Below, piece by piece: positions 6,122 through 15,409 of a stretch of 21,967 nt of DNA. The notes under the pieces are model-generated. The model was not told the origin of the DNA, made no database searches, and worked only from the letters and a program-made list of their open reading frames with translations. Positions within the stretch are counted from its first letter, which is position 1; every line of letters starts with the position of its first letter. This DNA comes from CAZTJA01 sp964613745 (GTDB taxonomy: Bacteria > Desulfobacterota > Desulfomonilia > Desulfomonilales > Desulfomonilaceae). A program made the translations under genes and the position numbers. The stretch is from contig CAZTJA010000049.1 of assembly GCA_964613745.1 (NCBI GenBank), positions 1 through 21,967 of the forward strand, given 5' to 3'.

Positions 6122-6613
6122 GTTCCTCTCCTTGGATGGCATCAGATGGTTTTCAATACTACCGAGTCAGTTGGGCTCGATATATATGAAAAAGCTTGGG
6201 AGTATCTGAAGAGTTTGCACGAGGTAATGCCGTTAGCCTAAAAACTCCATTCGATCCCGCCCAAACTGAAACGTGCTCATGCAAAATTGCTTCAAGCTAT
6301 TCTTGATAAAGGGGACGTTCAAGATTGCTGCTGTAGTTTTCGAATCAATGGTCGTGGAAATTCCAACTTCAAGACCGATCGAGAATTGGTCACTTGTCAC
6401 CAACAGTAAGCAGATCTCGTACCAATTTCGATTCGTTAGCTTGGAATGCCAATAGATGATTATCCGGAATGCAGTTAATTTTGTTTGAACCTGATTCTTG
6501 GGGCTCGATGAGTGAAAAACGCAGATTTAATAAGAATTTAAAAAGCAGATACGGAAATCTCCCACAATTGTTGCTTGGGGAAGGTCGTTCAAGGTTTTAA
6601 GGTCATGCAAAAA
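6122..6613. other. Gene-free region upstream of the small gene pair
   Basis: About 490 bases between the sigma-54 activator stop and the small gene pair (both minus strand). Short open frames on the plus strand lack ribosome binding sites and read as random sequence. I see no strong hairpin, repeat or promoter match. It should contain the promoter of the small pair and the end of the activator transcript. Confidence 0.6.
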
Positions 6614-8533
6614 TCACCTACGGATCTTTAATGATCGCATAAGGTGAACAAAAGAATCTCTTGTTATGCCGAGAATTCGAGCTGCATTTTTTATGCTGTT
6701 CCCTGATTTCTTTAGTCCTTCAGTTACAAAGAATCTTTTGGCCTCGGTTAATGCGTCGTATATGGATTCATCCTTCGTGATTCTCAAAGTAAAACTCAAT
6801 TCATCATTGTTGGGAGACGACCGTGATTGCCTACAATTCGGAATGTTCAAATCTTGTGGTGCTATGCGTTGCTTGTCGGACAAGATTAGGGCTCTTTCCA
6901 AAACATTTCGCAATTCTCTGACGTTCCCCGGCCAATCATAAGCCATCAACAAGTCTTGGGCTGCCGGGTCAATCGTCGGAGCTTTGGTCATTCCCATTTT
7001 GGCGCACAATCCGAGGAGTAGTTCCGAAATCAGGAGCGGGAGATCTTCCATCCGCTCGCGGAGTGGAGGAACGTAAATAGAAAACACGTTCAGTCGATGA
7101 TACAAATCTTCTCTAAAGTCCCCGCTTTTCACGCCGGCCTCTAAATTGCGGTTGGTTGCGGCAATTATTCTCGCGTTAACTTTTACGACCTTTTCTCCTC
7201 CTACTCGCAAGAAGGATTCGGTATCAAGGAAAGTCAGCAGCTTAGATTGCACTCGCGGGTGTAGTTCACCGACTTCATTAAGTAAGAGTGTTCCACCTTC
7301 GGCAAGCTCAAGCAAACCTCGCTTCCTTCCATGAGAACCGGTGAAGGCGCCCTGTTCATGTCCGAATAACTCGGATTCAACAAGTTCTGGTGTCAACGCG
7401 GCACAGTTGATGGCGAAAAAAGGACCACTCGATCTAGTCGAATGCTCGTGAAGATAGCGGGCCAGAAAATCTTTTCCGGAACCGCTTTCGCCCATCAACA
7501 ATGTAATGCTGTTACTTCCGGCAACCAATTCAGCTTGCAGAAGTGTACGTTGCATGATGGTCGAAGGATACCGTGGTTTTTGAGATGATGTATCCGCAAA
7601 TCTTAGTTTTCGCTCAGTGATGTCTCTTGCTATTCCGCAAATCCCAATAATCTGATTTTGCGGATCTTTCATCGGAAAGCGTACTATACTGAGAAGGATT
7701 GATCGCCCTTTGCAAGTGAGCGCATGTTCAGTTTCTATCGTTTGTCCCTGAAGTACACGGGATTCAAGTTCCGAAACGGCCCTCGAGTATTCGGTTCCAA
7801 AAATTACCGCATCCGTCTTTCCGATAATTTGTGAAAGAGGCAAACCCACCATTGAAGCCATGGCAGGATTCACTTGAGAGTAACGGAGACTACGATCCTT
7901 CAAAAAAATGTAGTCCTGAGCCGCTTCAAAGACTGTTCGAAAACGGGCCTCACTTTCTCGAAGAGCTTCCGTGCGTTTCTCAATAGTGCTCTCCAATTTA
8001 GCCTGGTACCGCTTAAGTTCATCCTGAACCGCTTTGGTTTTTAAGAGAGATTCCAGTCTAATACGCAGCTCGACTTGATCTATCGGCTTTGAGATGTCTG
8101 AAATTCGCTTCAATACTACTCTGGTGACGAACTCACGGATCGTCGGATAGAGAATGCACAGCTCATCGAAATCTTGCCGAGTCATCCTCCACAGCTTCAT
8201 ATCGGTTTCCGCTTGAACGTGTGCGGTTCTTTGTTCGCCCGTTAAAATGCTCAATTCTCCTACTAGTTCCCCTGATTCACGCCCGGCTACACGGTACGAA
8301 AGGTCGTCTCTTTCTACGATCACGCCGCAGGAACCGGTTTGTATGAGAAACAAACAGTTAGGATCATCACCTTGACGGATAAACTTTTCTCCGGATTTGA
8401 CGGTGAGAGGGGTTAAGCAATTCAAGAGGCGAGCCTTGCCGTCATCCGGGGTAGCCTCTAATAGCTGATTGCCGAGAAGAAAACTCAAATCGTCGGGAGC
8501 TATGTTGGTGAAATAATTCGAAAGCTTAGACAT
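6614..8533 (-). CDS. Sigma-54-dependent activator with cNMP-binding and PAS domains
   Basis: 639 residues. Domains: cyclic-nucleotide-binding (CRP/cNMP-like) about 15-140, with GELVGELSILTGEQRTAH (88-105) as the phosphate-binding cassette; linker coiled coil about 155-195; PAS about 195-310; AAA+ sigma-54 domain about 322-555; Fis-type HTH about 598-638 (AARILGITRDSFVHLMRSL). AAA motifs: Walker A GESGSGKD 348-355, sigma-54 contact loop GAFTGS 395-400 (usual GAFTGA), Walker B TLLLNE 415-420 with N419 where D is usual, sensor I AATNR 458-462, arginine region FREDLYHR 473-480, sensor II GNVRELRN 536-543. There is no receiver domain, so control is by nucleotide and PAS ligand. The ribosome binding site TAAGGA overlaps the stop of the cyclase gene 9 bases upstream: a coupled pair in which the cyclase product may be this protein's ligand. 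A target promoter is not certain; one RpoN-type match lies at 3595. Confidence 0.92.
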   Translation of the reverse strand: MSKLSNYFTNIAPDDLSFLLGNQLLEATPDDGKARLLNCLTPLTVKSGEKFIRQGDDPNCLFLIQTGSCGVIVERDDLSYRVAGRESGELVGELSILTGEQRTAHVQAETDMKLWRMTRQDFDELCILYPTIREFVTRVVLKRISDISKPIDQVELRIRLESLLKTKAVQDELKRYQAKLESTIEKRTEALRESEARFRTVFEAAQDYIFLKDRSLRYSQVNPAMASMVGLPLSQIIGKTDAVIFGTEYSRAVSELESRVLQGQTIETEHALTCKGRSILLSIVRFPMKDPQNQIIGICGIARDITERKLRFADTSSQKPRYPSTIMQRTLLQAELVAGSNSITLLMGESGSGKDFLARYLHEHSTRSSGPFFAINCAALTPELVESELFGHEQGAFTGSHGRKRGLLELAEGGTLLLNEVGELHPRVQSKLLTFLDTESFLRVGGEKVVKVNARIIAATNRNLEAGVKSGDFREDLYHRLNVFSIYVPPLRERMEDLPLLISELLLGLCAKMGMTKAPTIDPAAQDLLMAYDWPGNVRELRNVLERALILSDKQRIAPQDLNIPNCRQSRSSPNNDELSFTLRITKDESIYDALTEAKRFFVTEGLKKSGNSIKNAARILGITRDSFVHLMRSLKIRR

Positions 8534-8542
8534 TCGAATTCC

Positions 8543-11500
8543 TTAACCGCAGGTTAGGCGTACACTTTCCAACTCGGCCAAGTCGCTCCGTAAACCCAGT
8601 TCTTCGAAAAGAGTCTCAGCCCTCTCAAAGTACCCTGCCGAATCTATGTCGTTGAGTTTCTTGAACTTACTTTCTGGATCCCGAAGCCGGGTTCCCACGA
8701 CAAAATACGTTCGGGAAAGATCCGGTCTTGCTCCTAATCGTTGACCAGTTTCGATGGACTTAGCGTACCATTTAAAAGCTCTCTTTTGATTATCCGCTGT
8801 CCAATGACAATCGCCAACCAACCGAAGAATCCACGTCCTATAAGGAGCATACTTTCTCGAATTTGCTTCAGACCAGCGGGCGAGACGAAAAGTAGTCCGA
8901 CGGATTTCCCGGGCGTCCGACAAGCTCGTGTTCAGAATGGCGCTCTTAAGTAAGCGAATAGAGGTAATCAGTTTGCCGACTACGAATGGAGTAAGGAAGA
9001 AATTCAGGACTGTGCCGTGACCGGAAAGCAACAATTCTCCTTTTCTCACCGTACTTTGCGCCGCCTTTATGTCACCGAGTAGTGCTTCGGCTATTGCCTT
9101 GTATCCTAGAAATCTCAGCCGATGGGGTTCCATCCCGACTTCGTCCATTAGTGAAAAGATTTCATCAACGTGTTTCAAAGCATCTTGCAATCGTCCGGTC
9201 CTAATGGCTATTGATGTGGTTATGTTTTGGCCGAATAATCTGGCGAGAGCGTGATCGTAGGTTTCACCTATTTCAAAGAGCCGTTCAGCAATTTCTCCGG
9301 CCGCGGCGAATTCCCCCTGATCAATGTTCAAGGTTCCAAGATTGTTCAAATAGATTACCGCCATGAACATCTCAGAGGATTTTAAACCTTTCTCGAGGAC
9401 GGCCTTGTCTAATTTCGGCAAAGTATCCCAGGAACCTTTATAGAGATGATAGAGAAGCGCATTCAGTCCATACGTAACCTCACCTGAGCCTTTCCAGTTT
9501 TTGCGAATCTCGTCTGCCCGGTCCAGAAAACGTTTTGTCATGGAAAAGGACAGGCCGGTGGTGGAGAAGGGGAGGGTGGACGTGGAAGACCATTCTAGTC
9601 CTTGTTCAATAAGACGTAAGTCCCATTGCAGCAATATTCGCACAACGGAAAGACCCTCAAGAAACATTCTCCTGTTGTCCACCATAGTTAGGGATTGCTG
9701 TTTCCGGTACATCAGATCTAAAAGTTCGATTTCTTCCCTAGTTGGGTGCTTCTTTTTCAGTTTGATAGGGCAATAAAGGAGAAAAACGATAACCGTTAGA
9801 TCGTAAATTGCTCTTAGCAACAATCTCATTTTGCTTTTGGGAGGTCGATAACCGAATCGACTTAGCACACGATCAAAATAAAGAACCGCATCGGATGCTC
9901 TACCCCGATTAAAATGGGCCAGAGCGAGATTTTTTTCAAAATACACCAGCTTGTTCTGGTCTAAGGCTGCTCCGCACCGATTTTCATAGAGTGTTAACGC
10001 ATCTCGAAAGTAATTAAGTGCTTCCCTGGATGCGGAAGACCTCAAAGCCTCTTCTCCGGCCATGCTCATGTAGTGTTCAGATTTTTCCAGGTCTTCAGCT
10101 TTGCTGTAGTGGAAAGCCAGCATGCCGTAAAAATCATGAAGTCTCTGTTGAAATATCTCTTCGATTGCACGGGCTACTTTCAAATGGAGCAATTTACGCT
10201 GTTCCAGCAAAGTCGATTCGTATGCCGCTTGTTGGGCAAGAGCATGCTTAAAAAGGTACTCCAATTCCTGCATACGAATGCGGTCTCGGATCAATTGGAT
10301 CTCTTTGAGATATGCCAGCCTGCAATCAACATCATTTATAGAATCGGCTACATTCTTGATGATTCGATCAAAAAAGGTTCTGCCGATCACTGATGCAACC
10401 TTTACCAGTTCCCTCGTCCGTTCTTCGAGCCGATCAATGCGAGCAGTTAAAACGCCGTTAATTGTGGGTGGAATGACTACTTCGTCAATTCTGTCCGTTA
10501 CAATAAAGCCACCATTTTTCCTTATGATGAAACCATCGTCGATGAAGGAGCGGACTACCTCTTCGATGAAAAAAGGATTGCCGCCGGCACGATCGATAAT
10601 CTTGTGAGTTACTGAAACCGGAAGTCCGCTTTCCGAAAGCATATTTTCGATCAGAGCTTCACTGTGAATATTGTCCAGAGGACGAAGTTCTATTTCTACG
10701 GTCGGGATAAGCCCCCGCAGTCCTTTCGGAGATGCCTCCGGACTCCTTTCATCGAAATATCCCGGGCGGAAGACATTGATAAATGTTATGCGGTGCTTTT
10801 CGGTCAACCGATAGAGGGCTTCCAGGAATTCAAGCGAGCTGCTGTCCGCCCAATGTAGATCCTCCATAACAACTATTGTGGGCCTTAATTCGGCCCCTCT
10901 CACCAACAGTCCCCTGACGTTCTTGAAAATAAGCTTTTCAAGAGCCTCACCTTCAATACCTTTGATTGCATCGGCATGCTTTCCCGTTAATTTCATGCCC
11001 ATGAGCGTCGCTATAAACGGGAGTATTTCCGAGGCCTCTTGAGGGTGAATGCGCTTTATTGCAGACTCAAGTTTGACAAAAGCTTCAGGTTCATCATCGC
11101 CTTCCGCTATTCCGGCCCAAAGTTTGATGAGATCCACAATGGGATGAAAACTCAAGTTGCGGCCTATTGAGATTGCTCGTCCTTCCAGTAGAGTCACGGA
11201 ACTGATAATGTCGCGGTTTTTTAACTCTGCTATGAGGCGTGATTTGCCGATTCCCGCTTCGCCGATAACATTTACCACCGATCCCATTCCATCGATTGTT
11301 TTTCTGATCTGCAGCTCCAGGCGCTCCAGCTCGGCCTCTCTGCCCACCATTGCGGAAGAAACCTGTCTATCGACGGTTAGTTTGTTCTCGAAAGACTTTG
11401 CCGCAACTATTTTGAACACATTTATCTGATCAGACTTCCCTTTTAGTTCTCTCCGGCCTAGATCGATAAATGTGAACTTGCTTTTAGCCCTTCGAACGGT

Positions 11501-12073
11501 TTCAGCTCCGATCAATATTTCACCCGGGCCGGCCATTTCGCTCAAACGGCATGCCACATTGACGGCATCACCCGCGACGCCGTAAGTTCCCTTTTCGGGT
11601 TCGACATCAGCAGTCACCACCAGCCCGGTGTTAATTCCCGAGTGCATAGTAAGGTGCGTACCAACCAAGTTTCGGTAATGAGAACTCAGAGCTTCAGCCA
11701 TTTCATGAATTTCCAGGGCGGCGTAAATCCCGCGAATTGGATCGTCTTCATGAACGCGTGGAATGCCGAAAAACACGAGGCAACCGTCCCCGATAATTCT
11801 TTCGATATAGCCTTCGTACTTGGAAACGATTTTCTTCACATTGCTGAAAACGTCGCCGGAAAGTGCTTTGACCTGCTCAGGTTCCAGCCTTTCAGCCATT
11901 TTTGAGTAGCCGGAAATATCGGAAAAGAGAGCGGTAATGTGTTTGCGTTCCGGTTCAGGAAATTGATGTACGTTACCTTGGAAGTCTGACTGCGCAGTGC
12001 GGAGTGACAGGCCGCAAACCTCACAAAAATTAGCGAACGTGCGAGTTGGATGACCGCATTTTGGGCATGGCAT
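8543..12073 (-). CDS. Zinc ribbon-class III nucleotide cyclase-AAA ATPase-TPR protein
   Basis: 1176 residues, cytoplasmic. N-terminal zinc ribbon with C3, C6, C17, C20. Class III cyclase domain about 40-225: metal-binding D52 (FSDISGYS) and D96 (IIGDG), and the transition-state pair N172/R176 (VNVACRL). The residues that normally choose ATP or GTP are R92 (usual K) and G165 (usual D or T), so the substrate is less clear than in standard adenylate cyclases. Then a signal-transduction ATPase: GEAGIGKS Walker A 271-278 and VVMEDLHWAD Walker B 401-410. The C-terminal half (about 640-1176) is TPR-like helical repeats, with one hydrophobic stretch near 745-770. This architecture is common for COG3899-type cyclases. 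ATG 12073 is preceded by AGGCGG. It is first in a two-gene unit with a cNMP-binding sigma-54 activator, which suggests its product is read by that neighbour. Confidence 0.92.
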   Translation of the reverse strand: MPCPKCGHPTRTFANFCEVCGLSLRTAQSDFQGNVHQFPEPERKHITALFSDISGYSKMAERLEPEQVKALSGDVFSNVKKIVSKYEGYIERIIGDGCLVFFGIPRVHEDDPIRGIYAALEIHEMAEALSSHYRNLVGTHLTMHSGINTGLVVTADVEPEKGTYGVAGDAVNVACRLSEMAGPGEILIGAETVRRAKSKFTFIDLGRRELKGKSDQINVFKIVAAKSFENKLTVDRQVSSAMVGREAELERLELQIRKTIDGMGSVVNVIGEAGIGKSRLIAELKNRDIISSVTLLEGRAISIGRNLSFHPIVDLIKLWAGIAEGDDEPEAFVKLESAIKRIHPQEASEILPFIATLMGMKLTGKHADAIKGIEGEALEKLIFKNVRGLLVRGAELRPTIVVMEDLHWADSSSLEFLEALYRLTEKHRITFINVFRPGYFDERSPEASPKGLRGLIPTVEIELRPLDNIHSEALIENMLSESGLPVSVTHKIIDRAGGNPFFIEEVVRSFIDDGFIIRKNGGFIVTDRIDEVVIPPTINGVLTARIDRLEERTRELVKVASVIGRTFFDRIIKNVADSINDVDCRLAYLKEIQLIRDRIRMQELEYLFKHALAQQAAYESTLLEQRKLLHLKVARAIEEIFQQRLHDFYGMLAFHYSKAEDLEKSEHYMSMAGEEALRSSASREALNYFRDALTLYENRCGAALDQNKLVYFEKNLALAHFNRGRASDAVLYFDRVLSRFGYRPPKSKMRLLLRAIYDLTVIVFLLYCPIKLKKKHPTREEIELLDLMYRKQQSLTMVDNRRMFLEGLSVVRILLQWDLRLIEQGLEWSSTSTLPFSTTGLSFSMTKRFLDRADEIRKNWKGSGEVTYGLNALLYHLYKGSWDTLPKLDKAVLEKGLKSSEMFMAVIYLNNLGTLNIDQGEFAAAGEIAERLFEIGETYDHALARLFGQNITTSIAIRTGRLQDALKHVDEIFSLMDEVGMEPHRLRFLGYKAIAEALLGDIKAAQSTVRKGELLLSGHGTVLNFFLTPFVVGKLITSIRLLKSAILNTSLSDAREIRRTTFRLARWSEANSRKYAPYRTWILRLVGDCHWTADNQKRAFKWYAKSIETGQRLGARPDLSRTYFVVGTRLRDPESKFKKLNDIDSAGYFERAETLFEELGLRSDLAELESVRLTCG

Positions 12074-12724
12074 TGTATGCCGCCTATTTCAATCGGCTGG
12101 AAACCGGATTTTTCCTGGAGCCGACGAGAGTTTGTATCAAATTATTTGAAAGAGCTAAGTCTCCGTTGCTTTGTCTCGTTCGTTGGGAGTGTTTGACCGT
12201 AACGAAAAGTGGAAATATGCGCTGTTCTTGAACAATCAGTTTTTCGATGTAGATATACTGAGGAATGTGGACCGATAACTAAGTTGATTGGTGAATTGAA
12301 CTGCTCAAGCCTGGAAAACATACACAATACCCGCAATCCAATCACTAATCAGCCCCCCAAGAGTTAATCATAATGCCTAATTCAAAAATAGTTTTTCACC
12401 AATGTTATCATATGGGTCAATTAATCGTGAGTCAAACTATTTCTGGTGCGTAGATTATAGCCTTTCTCAAAGCCAAAATTTCATATGCATATCCGAAAGT
12501 GATGCTCTCAATCTTACTTTCAATTCAAGCATTACAAAAATAAAAAGTTTTCAACTGCTTGGGAAGGTGTCCTCTATTTTCATTGCTCATTTTCCATTAT
12601 ACAACCAACTCAGATTGACACGAATGCCGCGGGATGGATAATTTGAACTCATGCGCAATTCAATATTAATAATTGTGTTTCAGAAACATACAGAACAGGC
12701 GATACTTTGGCCAAGGGAGGTCCT
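12074..12724. other. Gene-free region between divergent cyclase and DUF1499 genes
   Basis: About 650 bases, AT-rich from about 12360 to 12660. It holds the promoters of two divergent units. Visible: TCAAAT-T-ATTTGA (12137-12149), a perfect 13-base inverted repeat 64 bases before the cyclase ATG and so a possible operator; and TGATTGG/CCAATCA arms either side of about 12285-12345. A 79-codon plus-strand open frame at 12402 has no ribosome binding site and no recognisable protein character. No CRP-like TGTGA-N6-TCACA site is evident. Confidence 0.6.
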
Positions 12725-13180
12725 GTGTCAAAACACCAAAGAGGCCTAAAACCCGGCCTTCCGATCTTGGTCATCATGATGCTCCTTCTCGCAGCATCGG
12801 GCGGTTCAGAAAATAGAATAACAGGCACTCGACTATCACCTTGTCCGAATTCCCCGAACTGCATCTCAAGTTTCAGCCCCCAAGCTGGAATGCAGCCCCT
12901 GCAGATTAAGGGATCTATTATTCACGCGAAAAACAAATTACTCAGCATTATTGAGTCTATGCCGGCAGCAAAAATAGCTGAACATGAAGGAAATTACCTT
13001 CGGGTGGAATTCACGTCTGCAGTATTCTCATTCATCGATGACGTCGAGTTCGAGTTCAACGAACGAGAGAAGCTCATACACTTTCGATCAGCCTCACGCT
13101 CGGGGTATTACGACTTTGGAGTCAACAAGAGGCGTATGGAGAGAATCACTAAAGAATTTAACGCTTCAGAAACACGGTAA
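12725..13180 (+). CDS. DUF1499-family exported protein
   Basis: 151 residues from GTG 12725. A TTG at 12707 is in frame but would put the ribosome binding site AAGGGAGG (12713-12720) inside the gene, so GTG is preferred. The N-terminus is a signal peptide or anchor: KHQRGLKP, then the hydrophobic GLPILVIMMLLLAASGG. The family signature PCPNSPNCISS follows at about 39-49, then the usual 'YLRVEFTSAVFSFIDDVEF' type strand region and the ending 'RSASRSGYYDFGVNKRRMERI', also typical. The biochemical function of DUF1499 is unknown. It is 24 bases upstream of a photolyase-family gene on the same strand, so the two are probably co-transcribed; a link to light or oxidative stress is inference. Confidence 0.82.
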   Translation: MSKHQRGLKPGLPILVIMMLLLAASGGSENRITGTRLSPCPNSPNCISSFSPQAGMQPLQIKGSIIHAKNKLLSIIESMPAAKIAEHEGNYLRVEFTSAVFSFIDDVEFEFNEREKLIHFRSASRSGYYDFGVNKRRMERITKEFNASETR

Positions 13181-13204
13181 TTACACTGAATCTCACTTGA
13201 GCAC

Positions 13205-14881
13205 ATGAGCATCTTTGTCGATAGCCTCCGCCGAATCAACCCTTCTCCCGAAAATCGAAGCTGGATCTTTGTACCCTACGATCAACTCACTGATGAAATT
13301 GGACCATTGAGCAGAGAAAACCCTCGTGACATGGGAATTATTCTGATTGAAAATCCATGGAAAGCGGGCAGAAGACCATATCACAAGCAGAAACTTGGTC
13401 TCATTTTGTCGAACATGAGGCATTTCGCGCTGGAGCAGGCATCACGAGGAGTTTCCATAAAATACATCTCTACAAACGGGCCTTATAGACTTGCTCTGGA
13501 AGCTGCTGCAAAGGAACTAGGCTCTGTCCGGGTAATGGTCCCGGCGGAAATGGAGTTGCGGAAAGACATTGAACCACTTGTGAAAAGCGGCCTCATAACC
13601 TATCTCCCCAATGAAGGTTGGATGACGAATCAGGACCTCCTGACCAAGATAGAAAAACCCGGGCCTCAATGGCGCATGGACGCATTCTACAGGGAGGCAC
13701 GGCGAAGCTCCGGCATTCTCATGAATGGCGGCAAACCGATTGGAGGTAAATTCAGTCATGATACTGAGAATCGTCTGCCCTGGAAGGGTTTTCCAACTCC
13801 GAACATCTTTAGCGGATTTCCATCTGATCCGATTAAAAATGAAGTAGCGGATCTAATTCAAAACAAATTTCGGCATCATCCGGGAAGGCTCGATATGGGA
13901 AGTCTGCCCGCAACAAAATCGGATGCACGGACTTTATGGTCGTGGGCGCGTGAAAATTGCCTTGAGTGGTTCGGACCTTACGAAGACGCAATGTCTTACT
14001 CATCGAACACTCTTTTTCACACGAAAATTTCTTCCGTGCTCAATATCTCTCGGATTTTGCCGGCTCAAGTCGTTGCGGATGTGGAGCATCTGGACATTTC
14101 TCTGCCCAGTAAAGAGGGTTTTATCCGCCAGGTCCTCGGGTGGCGAGAATTTGTTCATCATATCCACAGCCGTACAAACGGCTTTCGATCCGTGCAACAG
14201 GATGGAGAAATTAATTTCTCAGCATCGGGCGATGGTGGATACAGTCGGTGGACCGGAAAAGAGTGGTCTTACAGTCTAATTCCATCCGACTTGGGTGCAC
14301 CTTCTTCACCAAACTGGTTCCAATGCGATACGCCTTTGCCGCCGGCGTTTTGGGGAGCACCCTCCGGACTGTATTGCCTTGACCATGTTGTTTCAAGCGT
14401 TTGGGACCAAGCCTACGGCCATCACATCACTAGACTCATGGTAATTGCAAACATTGCCGCTCTCTTGGACGTCATACCAAGAGATCTTACGGATTGGTTT
14501 TGGGTGGCCTACAGTGATGCATTCGATTGGGTTGTAGAACCTAACGTGCTCGGAATGGGCACCTATGCACTTGGTCCCATGATGACTACAAAACCGTACA
14601 TTGCGGGAGCCAATTACATCAATCGTATGAGCGATTTTTGTCCCAATTGTCGGTTCGATCCAAAGACTAATTGTCCTTTGACGCCCATGTACTGGGCTTT
14701 TCTCGCCAGGCATGAATCAGCTTTAATCAACAATCCCCGAATGAACATTGTCTTAAACGCAATAAGAAAACGTCATTCTGAAACTCGCATCAAAGATCAG
14801 CGGATTTACGAGTATGTGAGGACAAATCTATCCGAGCGAGTTCCCCTCGATTCGAATCAAATAACTGAAATCCTGAATTAG
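13205..14881 (+). CDS. Fe-S bacterial cryptochrome/photolyase (FeS-BCP, PhrB/CryB-like)
   Basis: 558 residues, a complete member of the prokaryotic (6-4) photolyase/cryptochrome group, which binds FAD, a lumazine-type antenna and a [4Fe-4S] cluster. N-terminal Rossmann antenna domain about 18-150; C-terminal FAD domain from about 240. The four cluster cysteines are present: C391 (GLYCLDHVV), C479 and C482 (CPNC) and C490. FAD-domain hallmarks include GWREFVHHI (312-320), HHITRLMV (406-413) and DWVVEPNVLGMGTYA (441-455). The spacing from C482 to C490 is 8, shorter than the 13 in Agrobacterium PhrB, so that loop is trimmed. Repair of (6-4) photoproducts or light signalling are both possible. 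The ribosome binding site is weak and the gene follows DUF1499 by 24 bases, suggesting coupling. A TATCCGGATA palindrome (14892-14901) lies just after the stop. Confidence 0.92.
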   Translation: MSIFVDSLRRINPSPENRSWIFVPYDQLTDEIGPLSRENPRDMGIILIENPWKAGRRPYHKQKLGLILSNMRHFALEQASRGVSIKYISTNGPYRLALEAAAKELGSVRVMVPAEMELRKDIEPLVKSGLITYLPNEGWMTNQDLLTKIEKPGPQWRMDAFYREARRSSGILMNGGKPIGGKFSHDTENRLPWKGFPTPNIFSGFPSDPIKNEVADLIQNKFRHHPGRLDMGSLPATKSDARTLWSWARENCLEWFGPYEDAMSYSSNTLFHTKISSVLNISRILPAQVVADVEHLDISLPSKEGFIRQVLGWREFVHHIHSRTNGFRSVQQDGEINFSASGDGGYSRWTGKEWSYSLIPSDLGAPSSPNWFQCDTPLPPAFWGAPSGLYCLDHVVSSVWDQAYGHHITRLMVIANIAALLDVIPRDLTDWFWVAYSDAFDWVVEPNVLGMGTYALGPMMTTKPYIAGANYINRMSDFCPNCRFDPKTNCPLTPMYWAFLARHESALINNPRMNIVLNAIRKRHSETRIKDQRIYEYVRTNLSERVPLDSNQITEILN

Positions 14882-15110
14882 TAAATACCTATATCCGGAT
14901 AGCCTTTAGGAATCATGTCAAGTTGTGTTCTCTTTGAAGATTTTTTGATTCCATAAGTTTACGTTTTGAGCTTTTACATTGATCTTTGTTTATCCTAGGC
15001 GATATTTTTAATCACATAAAAACAAATTTGATAATAAATTTGAATCCGTATTTTGGTACATGCATCTACTCTAGGCAAATGGAAATAAAACCTCTCAGGA
15101 GGAAACAATA

Positions 15111-15320
15111 ATGAGCTTTAAGGATGAATTTAACGGTGCAGTCAGGGAAGGCTTTGAAGGTAGAGTCGAAGCCGCTGAAACAAACCCCAATATCGAAGTA
15201 TGGCCGGAAGAAGATGATTTCGGAAGGTGGGTGGCGTCACACTCAGATAGATTGAGAACAGTTGTTTGTGAAACCCCCGAATTCAAGGACGCTCCATTTT
15301 GCGGAAGAGGTTATCACTGA
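15111..15320 (+). CDS. Small acidic protein of unknown function (69 aa)
   Basis: I do not recognise this protein. It has 69 residues, starts MSFKDEFNGAVREGFEGRVE, is acidic in the middle (WPEEDDFGRW) and ends in a short cysteine- and glycine-containing tail (FCGRGYH), with a second cysteine about 11 residues earlier (VVCETPEF). The ribosome binding site is very strong: AGGAGG with 8-base spacing before ATG 15111; a CCTC just upstream could pair with it in a small hairpin. An AT-rich stretch of 200 bases precedes it, likely the promoter region. ATCACT/AGTGAT arms (15313-15318/15334-15339) begin inside the stop region. It is the first of a group of small frames before an FMN-protein/dikinase-like pair. 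A modified-peptide precursor or a small regulator are both possible; nothing in the sequence decides. Confidence 0.65.
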   Translation: MSFKDEFNGAVREGFEGRVEAAETNPNIEVWPEEDDFGRWVASHSDRLRTVVCETPEFKDAPFCGRGYH

Positions 15321-15409
15321 TCGGAATGATAATAGTGATTGATCACCCCAAATAGAAAATCAAGGTTAAAACCTACCGTCGCCTCAGGCTGAGCAGAAAG
15401 GAGTTATAA

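Noticed and set aside
5933..6241. 102-codon plus-strand frame
   Set aside because: It is antisense to the small gene pair, has no ribosome binding site, and the minus-strand frames have a strong one and an ATGA junction.
6614..8533. The sigma-54 activator as a two-component response regulator (NtrC type)
   Set aside because: There is no receiver domain; the N-terminus is a cNMP-binding domain followed by PAS.
12402..12641. 79-codon plus-strand frame in the cyclase/DUF1499 gap
   Set aside because: No ribosome binding site, serine/asparagine/phenylalanine-rich composition expected from AT-rich noncoding DNA, no recognisable motif.
12707..12724. TTG start at 12707 for the DUF1499 protein
   Set aside because: It would place the AAGGGAGG ribosome binding site inside the coding sequence; GTG 12725 is better placed.
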